Shown piece after piece: positions 10,621-22,681 of a stretch of DNA of 64,000 nt. The stretch spans positions 24,530,459 through 24,594,458 of the forward strand of contig CM029379.1 of NCBI GenBank assembly GCA_017165825.1. The letters run 5' to 3'. Source of the DNA: Hepsetus odoe. Its lineage: Eukaryota > Chordata > Actinopteri > Characiformes > Hepsetidae. Each line of letters opens with the position of its first letter. The stretch's first letter is position 1. A model generated the notes under the pieces. It made no database searches. It was not told the DNA's origin and was given only the letters and a program-made list of their open reading frames with translations. Both the position numbers and the translations under genes were made by a program.

Positions 10621-11019
10621 TGTCACGCCTGCTGCCATATCCAGGTCCCGATCCCCGGAATACTGAGTTTCCTACACACACTCACTCACCACCTCTGATT
10701 ACCTGCACCTGGGTAGCCCAGTATGTAAGGCCTGCCTGTCCGACCCAGCCTTGTCTGTTCACCGTTGTGTATGTCCTTGTGTTTCCGAAACTGCTATCAT
10801 TGTTATTCAGATTAAAGTACCCTGAAGTTAGCCACGCATCTGGGTCTTATTCCCCGTTGTGAACACGACAGATGAATAGACAAGGCTGGGTCGGACTGGC
10901 ATGTCTTACATACTGGGCTACACAGGTGCAGGTGATCAGAGGTGATGAGTGAGGGTGTGTGGGAAACTCTGACTCAGTATTCCGGGCATCGGGACCTGGA
11001 TACGGCAGCAGGCATGACA
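10621..11019. mobile_element. Palindromic LTR-derived element with 5-bp target duplication
   Basis: A 399-bp unit flanked by CTTAC at 10616-10620 and 11020-11024. Bases 10621-10870 look like a complete LTR: they start TGTCACGCC, end CACGACA, and carry ATTAAAG plus CTGGGTCTTATTCCCC near the 3' end. Bases 10874-11019 are a reverse-complement copy of its first 140 bases or so, starting at GACAAGGCTGGGTCGGAC and ending GGCAGCAGGCATGACA. The arms match at most positions. The whole structure, not the single LTR, is bounded by the duplication, so it moved or inserted as a unit. A foldback DNA element is the alternative. Confidence 0.75.
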
Positions 11020-11319
11020 CTTACTATTAGCTAGTAACAAACCATTACTAGAAATTCAATTAAACTCATTTTAACATCTGTAATCTTGCAGCAAGGTGGG
11101 AAAAACTTCTCATTCTCAGAACTGCATGTACATTGCTGAAGATTTAACCCATTGTCTACACATGGATTTAAAGTAAGACCTATTTACAGAAAAGTGATAC
11201 TTATTACTTTTGGTGTAACAGCAGTGTTGATGTTTTGGGCTCGATGAGGCATTTTCTTTCACCTTTCCAAGTCAGGTTGGAAATTTCAAGTTTGGAAATA
11301 CTGTAGACTTTCGAAGGCT

Positions 11320-11440
11320 AGATGGTTTGGAGTGAGAGGAAGAGGAAGAAGCAGAGCGCCAGAAGAAATGGAAACAATCTGCTGTGGCAGCCTCTAACAG
11401 AATCAGCCGAAAGTATAAGAAGATCAAAGGCTAGATAGTA
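11320..11440 (+). mobile_element. LINE 3'-end fragment (RTE-like)
   Basis: GAGAGGAAGAGGAAGAAG, then GAAGAAATGGAAACAATC and AGTATAAGAAGATC correspond to the ...EEDAEDRxKW... C-terminal region seen more fully at 43180-43310. Short and decayed. Confidence 0.45.
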
Positions 11441-11915
11441 ATGTAAGTGAATGGTAGGGATTAACAAAACAACAAAAGACTAGTACTAAAGCAACTGATA
11501 GCTGGTAACAACAATCTTTTGAGTCTCTAAATAGGGTCACAGGGGGCACGCTCAGGTAACCACTATGCCTTCACAAGCAAGAGCAAGAGCATAAGAGCAA
11601 AGTGTCTGGAAGACATTTTCTCCAGAAGCCAGTGTTTTGAGTATGAAGTCCTCTAAATGAAGATGAAGTCCAGTTAACTTTACAATAATGAGTTAGGATG
11701 TGGCCCAGCAGCAACCAATCAAGGTGCAGAAGTGCTCCAATGTAAAGAGTTCTAAAGCATAAAGCCATGTAAGCATTTGTTAATATCAAACTTTAGCTCC
11801 AAATCATCGTGGAGGAGAAGTTGATTGTCACAGTGATGGGTTTTCCTGTTTTCCGTGATATGTCCCTGTCTGCATGCTATTGAAATGCTATTGACATACC
11901 ACCCCAAACACCATG

Positions 11916-12161
11916 TGTAACAGTGGCGGGGTGTGGGTTGGACATCAACACAGAGCCAGGAGTCAGGAACATAACTTTATTATTCATAGTTACTAAACCA
12001 AAATACAATGAACTATTGTAGTGACCAAAACAAGAACCCAGGAACTATAATAGCTTATATAGCAGCCCAAATGAAGCACACCTGTGCCTTCATGAGCTCA
12101 GGTGTGCTCAGTCAGAATAGAGCACCCTCTACCGTACCCAAAACGAAACTCATCCGTGACA
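11916..12161 (-). mobile_element. Solo LTR
   Basis: Starts TGTAACAGTGGCGGGG and ends CCGTGACA. It is the same family as 27933-28188 and 58749-59022: shared ACACAGAGCCAGGAGTCAGG, CTTTATTATTCAT and CTCAGGTGTGCTCAGTCAGA. The AATAAA complement near 11975 and a TATATA near 12055 put transcription on the minus strand. No internal coding region and no exact flanking duplication are visible. Confidence 0.75.
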
Positions 12162-12717
12162 GACTGCGACACTATGGTATGACAACTGACAAAAGCTTTC
12201 CTCCAGAATACTAGTTATAAAGCAGGAGTTGCATGGAATTCAATTCATTGGCTATAAATGACAAAGTGACACATTACTTGTCACTTTGGCACAAACATAC
12301 AATTAAGGTCACTACAGTTTTTTTCTCTCCAAGTTTTCTATTAAAGCCCTCCTACATCAGGGAGTGTCCACAGCATTCAGCAGTCACGGTCAGCAACTAA
12401 TAGTCAATAGCTAGCTACTAGTATAACAAGTGATAGCTGAAGATTAGTACAAAATTCATAATTGCTAGTCACAAATAGTAGCTAATGGTAAGAAAAATTT
12501 ACTTGTACCTAGTAGCAAAACCCAACAACTGGCTTCTATTAATTCGGACAACTTTAATTTAACATCTGCATAGAAGCTTTATGCTCTTATCTTCTTTAAG
12601 ATGGCAGTACAATTGACTTATTGAATGTTACTGAATGACTTTTTACAGCAATTATTTGTAAATAATTAAATCAAATAATATAATGTAAATAATATGTCAG
12701 GAGGTTTATAGATGTGG

Positions 12718-12840
12718 TGAGAGATGACATGCATGGGGTCGGTGTGAAAGACAAAGATGCAGAGGAAATGGAAATGGATCACCCACTGTGGTGACCCCTA
12801 AATGGGAGCAGCTGAAATAAGAAGGAGAAGAATGTGAATT
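12718..12840 (+). mobile_element. LINE 3'-end fragment (RTE-like)
   Basis: GTGAGAGATGACATGCATGG, GGTGTGAAAGACAAAGATG, CAGAGGAAATGGAAATGG and GTGACCCCTAAATGGGAGCA correspond to the last coding bases of the LINE whose C-terminus lies at 43200-43310. Confidence 0.6.
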
Positions 12841-13131
12841 ATATGTCAAATTGCACATTTAATTAGATTTTCTCAGGATACTGGATAGTCTGAGTATGCA
12901 AAGTATTCAGAATGTGGCTTTAAGTTTTATGTGCCATTCCTTTAGGGTTCATACATTTCCACATCTGTGTGTTCATTCATTACAACAGTGACCAGTCTGG
13001 TCATTAATGAATTATGCACATTTGGCTGAACCACGAATGTAAACATGCTGTAATTACGAATTATTGATTTCCCTTTCTTTCCATGCAAACACACATACCC
13101 ATCTGCAAATACATCTAAATGTCAGTCAGCC

Positions 13132-13146
13132 TGTGTGTGTGTGTAT

Positions 13147-13198
<52 letters not shown>
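13132..13198. repeat. (TG)n microsatellite
   Basis: About 33 TG units with two TA interruptions near the start. Shorter TG and CA runs lie at about 13362-13380 and 14042-14059. Confidence 0.95.
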
Positions 13199-13201
<3 letters not shown>

Positions 13202-15040
13202 GCAGAGAATACGCTCGACCAAATGTTAACACTCTCATGCATATTTAACAGTAGTTTTGACAGGCACTTCAGTGTTTTGAGAAGAAAAGAAGATGGAGTT
13301 TTTTTTCTTCAAGAGGAGAAACGTAACTGTGTTCTCTTGAGGTTTTTCCTGCCTTTGACTTTGTGTGTGTGTGTGTGTGAGAGAGAGCACAAGTTTTGCA
13401 TGCACCCCTACGACACTGTTTGAAAAGTTGAAGGCCTCTTAGACAGAACGTATTTCAGCATCCTACCATCTGCATCCCAGATATGATGGAAGGAGAGATG
13501 AAAAGAATGAAGGACAAAGGGACATCTGAAAGAAGAAAATGCTAACAGAGGGTCAGTGAAGGGGCAGAGAAGGGTATTGTGTGAGCAAATAAAAGTGAGG
13601 GATGGGCAAGGTGAGGGAGGTCAAGATGGTGAAGAGATATAGAAAAATGGCAGAGAGTGCCACGAAAGAAGGGTCGTACTGCCAGACGGAAGGACAAAGC
13701 GAGAGAGGACTCCTCCCGTTCACCATCCTCTCTTGTGCAGGAGGTTAATTAAATGACAGCTGAGAGGCTGTGGGTCAGATCCCAGCATGGGCTCTGTGAT
13801 CGCTGAGTGCTGCTTTACAACACATTATCAGGCACCATCCTTTAGAGGAATATTCCATTTTTATCTAATCTCTACTGCATGTGTATCATACAAAACCAGA
13901 AAACCACAGAATACAACTGATGTGTTTCCCTGAAGATGGAAAGGGATATTCATAAATGTTCCCCATAAATGTCCAGACCAGATCAGCAACAATTTCATTT
14001 GAAAACATCTCATCACTTTTACCTTGCAATTTATAAAAGAACACACACACACACACACTCACGCTCATTCACAGAGAGTTCTTAGGGACATTGCTATTAT
14101 ATGTATCATTATGTCGAATCCATGTGGTGTTGGAATGATCATGAAAATGAGTTCCCACTGGAAGATTCACACGAACTGAACAAGTCTGCAAGAATATTAG
14201 TAGCTGGATTTGTAGAAAACATGATGTATGAATATAAATCGTTGGTTAGTAGTAGGAACTTAATGGTGCACTGCATAATGAACTTTTTTCGAACTTTTTT
14301 TGCTTACAAGTCAGATAAGCCACATTTCAGTGGTTACAGGAAATGTACTTGTGCAAAAATTATATAATACAACAAATATTTTTGGTCCATGTATCCACAT
14401 TCTGAAACACACCAAAAGAGCTAAACACACCGCAGTCGGCAGAGAGACCTCACTGGGGAACGTGGGAAATGGGACCATCAGAGGAGCATGGGAATGCAAT
14501 GTTATTCTGAATAGTTTGTTTTATGAGGTTATCTTTGAATGGGTTGAATTTGTCAGGTAACCTCACCCTAAACTAAAGCCTCTAAACTATGGCTTATCAA
14601 CTCTGACCCATGGTCTGAGATTTCTTGAATGCAGAGTATCATTTTATCCACTTTTTAATCTGAAGTAAGCCTGAGAGAAAACATGTGCAGAGTACATCTG
14701 CAAGTAGTGAGTTAAATGGAAAAAGAGCACAAATGTGGACAAAATGAATGCAGAGTGCAGACAGAAGGTTCTGTAATGTTTAACATTTTACGGTGGGAAA
14801 TGAGCTTCAGTTTAATAATTACTGGCACTCTCACTGAGTTACATTATGCTTTTACTTGTGAAGATATAAACTTTAATCCAATAACCCTGTTGGATCTATT
14901 CACTTCTCAGTATTTTAGTTTCAGCTCAGTCAAGGTAGAATAAAAAGTAAAGTGGATCAAAGAGGAAGATTAATTTAACCACTCAAAACCAGCCAAGACT
15001 GACCAGAGCCAGTTTATGAGTAGTCTGAAATGTCTTTCAG
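13199..15040. other. Unassigned intergenic sequence
   Basis: No gene or clear repeat except short CA/TG tracts. A less AT-rich patch at about 13640-13850 (GGAGGTTAATTAAATGACAG, GGCTGTGGGTCAGATCCC) is non-repetitive within the window and could be conserved non-coding sequence, unproven. Confidence 0.6.
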
Positions 15041-15099
15041 CAATAGAACCCCTGACCTTCTGTCACTAGTCCCTAACCACTAGGCCACCGCTGCCCCAT
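15041..15099 (-). repeat. SINE-A head fragment
   Basis: Ends CCCTAACCACTAGGCCACCG, then CTGCCCC, the complement of the SINE-A head GGGGCAGCGGTGGCCTAGTG. Only the tRNA-like head survives. Confidence 0.75.
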
Positions 15100-15484
15100 A
15101 AGCATAAGCCTATGATTAAATTAATGAAAGCAAACATGTGCACATCAGTTGTTTTATCATTGTTGTAAAGTGCCTTTCATTTACTTATCAGTCTTATTAG
15201 TCCAAGAGTCCAACCCCCACTAGAAGCTACAAATCAACTGATCGTTAGTGTGTTTTCCTCATTAAATATAAATTGAAAAATCAATTTTCGACTCCATCTT
15301 TAAAAAAAAGGCAGACGTCAAGTGAAACTGGAAGAGGGCACAAGTTTATTTTATTTTAGAGTGAGAAGGATGCTGAGTTAGATAAAAATTCCAAAACATC
15401 ACTTTTTGTGATTTTCAAGAAATAGCAAGAAAAAAGTCATTTCACTCAATTAACAACACATTTAAGCACCTGTAGTGTAAAACA

Positions 15485-15660
15485 CTACACAAACTGTGTT
15501 CTCTGGTCTGATGAAACAAAAATTGAGCTTTTTGGCAATAAACACTTAAGGTGGGGTTGGTGTAAAAAGAAGTCTGTACCTATAATAAAAAGAACTTTAT
15601 CCCAACTGTAAAATACAATGGAGGTTAAGAAGGTTGTGGAGAACTGGAAACCATATTAGG
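15485..15660 (+). pseudogene. Tc1-like transposase fragment
   Basis: Reads LWSDETKIELFGNKHLRWGW followed by a decayed stretch. xWSDETKIELFG is the segment around the first half of the Tc1 transposase catalytic domain. No terminal repeats can be placed. A possible MITE end (CTGTGCTGGGCAAAGGTCTT, near 15680) follows. Confidence 0.8.
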
Positions 15661-15869
15661 CACGTTGTTGTATAAATGTACTGTGCTGGGCAAAGGTCTT
15701 GAGTATTTTGCTAGGAAATTTTGAAAATAGGTACAGTGATTTATTACATGTGCAAGTGTACATGTAATACAATAAAACACATAGAGAGTTTCTAATGAGC
15801 TTTAAAGTCAAGATTAGGTTTGATCACCATTTTCTTCAACACAGCCAGAATACCTTTAAACAAGCTCTC

Positions 15870-15874
15870 TATCC

Positions 15875-15909
<35 letters not shown>

Positions 15910-15943
15910 CATCCATCTATCCGTCCGTCCGTCCATCCATCCA
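15870..15943. repeat. (ATCT)n/(CCAT)n/(CCGT)n tetranucleotide array
   Basis: Blocks of ATCT, then ATCC/GTCC units. A smaller ATCT array lies at about 24219-24240. Confidence 0.95.
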
Positions 15944-16240
15944 TCTTTATACAACAAAAGAATGTAACATTTGCCACAGTTGCTCATGGCTCTTATCGCC
16001 TCCAGGCAAAAAACTGAACATGGACATCTGCTTTATGAGCCAATGACCTGATATGAAATGCTCTGTTTTGCGTGTGCAATAAATCTTACTACAGGAAATA
16101 TTTATGTGGTTAAGACATAACTATATGTTAAGTCAAACATATAAAGCTCTTTCAGTAAGCTAGAATGCTCTAATGTATGTGAAATGTGTGACGAAAGAAG
16201 AAGTAGACATCGAATTCTTTTTCTAACAATGGTCCTTAAG

Positions 16241-16745
16241 GTAATTTTAACTTGATTGGAATCCACCTGTGCCAAATTAAATTCATTGGACATAATTAGG
16301 AAGGGCACATTCCTTTATAAAGTCTATAACAGTCTTCTTAGATCTATAATACCCACACTAACTGAGTGATCTGGGAAGAAAAGCTGTGATCAGACAGATG
16401 ACCGAGAATCCAGTGGTTGTTATGAACGAGACCGAGACTGCTGTTTACAACCATCATTGCAGCACTTAACCAGTCAGGCCTTAATGATAGATTGGTCAGA
16501 CCTCACTAAAAGGCGTTTGACAGCCCACAGGGAGTTTACAAAAGGGCCTCACAGACTGTGAGAAGCAAATGAAACAAAGTAGTTGGATAAAACCAAACCC
16601 TTTGTCCACAATTCTTCCAACGGGGGTGCCTAAGAATCAACATTGTCAAGTCAAAAATAGTGGTAGCAGCATCATGCTGTGAGACCATAATGTTTCTCTG
16701 CAACAGGGACTGCATGGCCAGCCTGGAAAATGGATATTTAACCAA
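16241..16745 (+). mobile_element. Decayed Tc1-like element, 5' half
   Basis: Begins ACTTGATTGGAATCCACCTG near 16250 and continues through CATTGCAGCACTTAACCAGT, GGTCAGACCTCACTAAAAGG and GGTAGCAGCATCATGCTGTG, the order found in a very common teleost Tc1 family. Most of the transposase frame is destroyed. The catalytic C-terminal half is absent. Confidence 0.75.
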
Positions 16746-17856
16746 ATTATACTTATAAATGCTTTGATAATTTTATATAGCTGGATTTGTGTATATTCTA
16801 TTAGTTTTAGCCTCAGAGGCTCAGGCTTCCTGACCTAAAGTTTTTTTTTTGTTTTTTCCAAAGCATTCAGGCATTTGTTCAAGTCCACAAATCTTTTCTG
16901 TTGTAGTATATTTGGTCATTCATTGCTTTTTTGGGCTTTCATGTACCAAAAAAACAAAAATGGGTGAGGATCCAAATGGAAATATGGAAATATATGCAGA
17001 TGGGTATATTTTTCCAAGCTAATTGTGGTGTAATGACTGTATGAACCAATTAGTGAATGGAATTTTAGGAATGTCTAAACCTTAAAAAAGTAAATAAGGT
17101 TTCCTATGCTAAGGACCTGTTGAAACCTTGAGTGTGTGATTTTTTTTTTTCCGTGTCACGTTTAATAACTGAATCTAAAATACTCCATTAAATCTAACTA
17201 AACCCAGCCTTAACCTAATAACCTTAATAACCTAAACCTGACCTTAATGCTGTTGATAACTTTCACCAGCTGTTTTCTTTTTTTTATGCATTTATTTATT
17301 TAATTGTTTTATGTATTTTCAGTTTCTCCCCTTAAACAACAAAATGCTATAGGAATAAGTGTGCATTGTGAGAACATTGCATTGTACTAACACTTGCAAT
17401 CATAGTTAGCTACACCTAAGAAAGTTTTTTTTATCTAAAAACAACAAGAATCATTCTAAACCAACAGCTTAAGTGCAGCTAGAGGAGTCATTTACATAGA
17501 AAAATTAAGATTTTCAAAGGAGATGCCACAAACAGGAGAAATAAATGAAATTTGTATTGCTTTACTGGTCTGTATAACTTATACGTGATTGACCCACATA
17601 CCAATAAATCTTAGGAGAGCCTAAATAAGCTTTGTTCTAAACCAGGACTGAGTGAAAGAACGAGCAAGAGAGAGGGAGAGTCTACTCTCCCCTCATCGCT
17701 ATCTTTCACGTATTAAACTTCATCAAACTCCCAATTTTCATTCTCTTTAGGATTTAGGGAGTGTGGGGTAACCATGGAAACGGAAGCGGCAGGATATCGC
17801 ATAACAGGCAGTTATAACAGTACTGAGGCCCCCACTGCCAACAGGACTTATTAAGG

Positions 17857-17859
<3 letters not shown>

Positions 17860-17893
<34 letters not shown>

Positions 17894-17920
17894 CTCAGAT
17901 GATGATGATGATGATGATGA
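17860..17920. repeat. (TG)n followed by (GAT)n
   Basis: About 15 TG units to 17891, then eight GAT units from 17897. Confidence 0.95.
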
Positions 17921-18279
17921 ATGTTTTGATAAAAGTAAAGCACAAATTCACTCTAATAAGGCTCAATTTCTTAAGTGAAGTCTCTGTATATGTATGTGTC
18001 TGTGGATATGCATGCGTGTCTATTAAAATGCATGACAGTCTTTTTTCTCTTCACTTACTCTCTTACCCTTATCCTTCTCTTATGTTTCTTTCTTTCTCGC
18101 CTGACACCCAACACCCCCATAACATCGCCACACTCAGCCAGTGAATTGTTGACACATTTGTGTGGGTCTGAAGGGCTCATCTGACTTTTAGATGTAATTT
18201 AAAAACCATTGAGATGTATAAGCTTGAACATGACTTGGGAGTCATTAATTTATTCTTTACCAAATGAGAGAGTGAAAGA

Positions 18280-18294
18280 GAGGAGAGAGGGAGA

Positions 18295-18345
<51 letters not shown>

Positions 18346-18348
18346 NNN

Positions 18349-18401
<53 letters not shown>
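18280..18401. repeat. (GA)n microsatellite with an assembly gap
   Basis: GA repeats on both sides of three N bases at 18346-18348. The true length is unknown. A TCTG-rich stretch follows to about 18560. Confidence 0.95.
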
Positions 18402-18404
<3 letters not shown>

Positions 18405-19159
18405 TGTGACCAATGGCAATCTGAGTGACCAATGGCAATCTGTCTGTCCATTTGTCTGTCTGTTTTTCTTTGTCTATCCCTCTGTGTATTCATTTGTCTG
18501 TCTTTGTCTAACACTGTCTGTCTTTGTCTTTCAGTCCATTTTTTCATCGTCTTTACTTAGTTGGTTTGTTCATTTGACCTTATATATATATGTGTGTACT
18601 TGGAATAAATTCTACAAGTCTCTGGAATTATCTGTTTGTCTCTGTTATTCCAGCTATCCACATCTTTATGCTTGTCTATCTATTATATGTATCAGAAATC
18701 CCAGCTATCTAAATCAGCCTGAAGTGTGAACATACAGTGTTGGGCCATTATAACAAACATCTTCAGTGTTTCTTAGTCCAATTTTGGCAAGTATCTGGAA
18801 GTCTCTGTGGTGGAGCAATATCTTTCAGATGATATTCCCTGGGTTACTGTTTTAATGATGGTGGTAGATAGTGCTGTCTTAACATGTCAGTCCAAAATCA
18901 GCCATGAATATGAAAATGATGTTGTTCATATGATGCTGCCTGACCACATCATGTTAGCTACTTAATTTCCATATTAATAAAACCATTTGTTGATGCCGTA
19001 TGGTCTGTGGATCAAGGCATCTATCCCTAAAATATAGAATGCTTTATATATGCTTGTATATACTCATCAATCATAACATTTAAAACTTTCTGCTTAATTC
19101 TGTGTAGGTCCCTCTCTAATTGCATAGAATCCTCTTTAATAGCTCTGACTCAGGGCAGG

Positions 19160-19215
19160 GCAAAGTCAAGTCAAGACAATTCAAGTCAGTTTTATTTATT
19201 TATAGTCCTTTTTGG
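19160..19215 (-). repeat. Possible LINE 3'-tail remnant
   Basis: AAGTCAAGTCAAGACAATTC followed by AAGTCAGTTTTATTTATTTATAG resembles the 3' end (with CAAGT repeats and an AATAAA complement) of the LINE family at 32846 and 40232. Short. Confidence 0.4.
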
Positions 19216-19367
19216 GAATACTGCTGTCATGAAGGTGTGTACTTGGTCTGCAACAATTTATGGTAGGTGATACATGTAAAAGAAACACTCAATTGGATGA
19301 CAGGATATAAAGTTTGCCAGCATTCCCCAGAGCATCACACTCCCTCCTCCGATACTGCATCCTTGTG

Positions 19368-19545
19368 AGAGTGAAAGTGACTATTTTTTGTCATTGTGAA
19401 ACACAGCACAGCACAAAGTGAGACACTACAAAGTTCACCCTCTGCATTTCACCCATACACACCATGCAGGGGGCAACCTCAGGGCAACCTACTGGACTGA
19501 GACAACCGTTCCAATCCTGGAGCCAAATCCCTAACCACTAGGCTT
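19368..19545 (-). repeat. SINE-A copy, degenerate
   Basis: Tail complement AGTGAAAGTGACTATTTTTT, then CACAGCACAGCAC, CTCTGCATTTCACCCAT, GGCAACCTCAGGGCAACC and a worn head CTAACCACTAGGC. Confidence 0.8.
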
Positions 19546-22287
19546 TGGAAATTGATAATTTCTTCCTCAGTTTAGCCACACATGAGTCCAGCCAACCACA
19601 TGATTTAAACCTGGGTCATCAGACAATGCCAGCTTCTTCCAATACTCTATGGTCCATACTCTAGGCTTGTTGCTAATTGTAGATGTTGTTGATCACAGGA
19701 GTCAGCATGGGCACACAGACGTATCTGCAGCTAACATATCTATAAACAGTAAGTTAAAATCCACTGGGTTTTCTGCAGTGCATGATCATAGTCAGCTTTA
19801 CATTTTTCAGCAGTTTGTGTTACAGTAGCTCTTAGGATCAATGAAGTCTAGCTTGCATTCTCTCCACACATGCATCAGTGTGCCTTGGGGGCCTCTGACC
19901 CTGAAGCTGCTTCACCAGTTGTCCTTTTTGGGCAGATGCTAACTACTGAAATCAGAAACAACCCACCGGACCTCCTATTTTGTTGATGCTTTGACCCACT
20001 GGCTTTTTTTTTGGCTGTGAGATCCTTACGCTAGGCCATTTTTCTTCTTCCAGAGTTCCACTTTAAGTCTTTAAGGTCATGCAGCTACTCTAGATCACTC
20101 CATTCTATTGGCAATGTCTTTGTAAGGAGATTATACAAACTGTATGTGTGCAACTGAACACATGTGTCAGCAATGTGTGCACCTTACAATGGTGTAATCC
20201 ACTGAAAAGAAGCAGTGTCTGGATCGTTTTGGACATATTTTGTACATGTTCATTAGTGCAATAAACAACATACTGTAGTTGAGGGAAATGTGAGAAAACA
20301 CAGATTACCCACTGGCTGTATTTTTGAACAGCTAAATCTGGTTTTGATTGCACTTACTTTAAACCAGATATTAGAAAAACCTAACATGCATATTTCTTCT
20401 CTCAACCCAAATGTTGTCAGTCAGTCATGGCATGTTTTTTCTTTTGTTTTTAAACCAGAGCTTCATTCAACAATTACCAGCACAGAAAGTGCATACATAA
20501 ATCATCACTTGCCTTAAACCATGCCAAGTAAAATAGTTTCATATGGAGCTGATTATGTGGTTCCAGACATTGGATTGGACATTGGGACACACATCATTCT
20601 GTAAAAGTAAAAAATATATGTTGAAATGTCATGCTATTTCAAGTTATAAATATCAAAACACAGCCAAAGACAAGGAAAAAATGCAATTAATGTTAAGTCC
20701 TATGGGATTCTTTTACATTACTATTTTAAGTCTTAGCACAGAGCTGCTGCTGTTCACCACATGACAGAAACCCACTGGTTAGACTGCTGTTCTCACAGTC
20801 AGTGATTTATGAAAGACTTAGGCATAGAGTGATGTTTTGTGACATAGAATTGGCTCCACCCATTATAAATCAGAACATGATTGGTTGATTCTACTGTCAT
20901 TCCTTAAATCTTGGTGGTTTATCTGAAACATCAGGACTTTGTGAAGACCTGACCAATGGGAGAGAGAGCATAGTACTGTCTGCCTAGATACCACAGAGCT
21001 GGGCGTTTCAAGAATTTAACCCTCTTGTGTCCAACCAAAACTTACAGCACTGCAGGCAATGCAAAGTTTAAAAACAGACATAACTGTAGTCAAAAAATAA
21101 GATTGCAGATGTTTTTTTAGTTCCTAGTTATCATTAGGCCTTCTCCGAAGGTTTAAGGAATGAAGCAAAACATCCAACTATGTTCTTTGCCACAAAGTGT
21201 AAAGAACAAAAATTAATCCCACTCCCATGTGAACTATGGGAAGAAAACTACATTTCCTTTTAAGGAACAGTTTTGAGAACATTCTGATTGCGGCCGAAAG
21301 ATCCAAATGGTCAGATATGTTTATATGCTTCTTCTTCTTCTTCATTTTGCACTGGCGTCCCAAGGCTAGTACAGTTGAGACATAACTAGCAAACTGCATA
21401 AATCACAACTTGCTTTATACCATGCCATGTTGTGATTATATCTATAATACATTTATTTGATAGTGATTCTGACTAAGGATGCACCCTGTTTTTTTCTATC
21501 TCAAATCTTTATGTATCAGTTGCTTCTGATGATGTTGAATAAACATTTAGAGAATTTAGGCCTTCATCTGCCTGGATTAGAAAATTTAATTTCGTACATT
21601 TAATGAGGTAAACAGGGAGAAAGTATTCCAGCATGACCTACCTTTCTGCATAATCAAATAAAGGTCTGAAATATTGGTCAAATCTAAACATCTGTCTAAA
21701 GCTGATATTATTACGATAAGCAAGTATCAGTCAATGGTGATGTTATTGCAATACAGTACCTTTAAAAACGTGCAAAGCACTGCTAAAAACAGCTACCCTG
21801 AAACTGAATTTTATCCTTATTTTCATTTAGGTTTCATTGAGTAGTGCCCGAAAACGATAATTAAGTGTTACTGTAAGTAAGTTTACTTCACTCAGTGCAA
21901 TCTGTTGGAAATGTGTGATGATCCAGGTGTGCAGTGAGCACCATGCTAATTGATGTTTTAAGCTTCTGAAGCTCATTAACTACGTTAGCCATGTAGTTCC
22001 GGTACAAAAGACATGTCTTGGCTGATTAGCTACATTGGGAGCAATCAGAAAATGACACTTTAGTTCCACAAATGCACTCTTCAGCTCAGCTCATCCCACG
22101 CACACAGCCAGTACACACATTCTTCACGCATGTCGAGAAGCTGTCCGCTGGCCGGTGCATGTGGTCTCTAAGGGAAAAGGGATTTAACCTGCAAAGTGAG
22201 AGGTGCTTGAACGTACCCCTCTAGTTTCCATGGAGATCGTTCTTAAACCTGTTGCGGTGGCTGACGTTCGACAAGCGCACTCTCGAG
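19546..22287. other. Unassigned intergenic sequence
   Basis: No gene and no repeat I can place. Open frames here are short, without splice or homology support. Confidence 0.6.
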
Positions 22288-22300
22288 GGGTCAAAGGTCA
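22288..22300 (+). promoter_or_regulatory. DR1-type nuclear receptor half-site pair
   Basis: GGGTCAAAGGTCA is a direct repeat of two RGGTCA half-sites with a one-base spacer, the class bound by HNF4, COUP-TF and RXR heterodimers. It lies in a non-repetitive, relatively GC-rich patch (about 22080-22320) that also has TGACGTT and TGCGGTGG. One such match can occur by chance. Confidence 0.35.
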
Positions 22301-22441
22301 TGGTCTGCAGTGGGACATCGTGATTTGGATAATATGCAGATCAAAGGGAAATATGAATAACCTTGAAGTACAAACACGGCCCAGAATACGAATTATGAAA
22401 CAAAACAAAAACTATGTCCTTCATTACAGGAATCAAGGCTG

Positions 22442-22444
<3 letters not shown>

Positions 22445-22487
<43 letters not shown>

Positions 22488-22495
22488 TGTGTGTT
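22445..22495. repeat. (TG)n microsatellite
   Basis: About 24 TG units with one interruption. Confidence 0.95.
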
Positions 22496-22616
22496 GGCCA
22501 CAGTTTTTGCAAAGATGCAGATATGAACATGTTGTGTTTAAGTATTGATGTGCCTGTGGGCGAAAACAACTCAGTGTGAAAGAGGATTTTGTCTCTGTAT
22601 CTCAGTTGGCAGCTTC

Positions 22617-22619
22617 TGT

Positions 22620-22681
<62 letters not shown>
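22617..22681. repeat. (TG)n microsatellite
   Basis: About 31 TG units with one interruption, 120 bases after the previous TG array. Confidence 0.95.

Noticed and set aside
13640..13850. Possible conserved non-coding element with homeodomain-like sites (TTAATTAAATGACAG)
   Set aside because: Composition and motif alone are not enough without conservation data.
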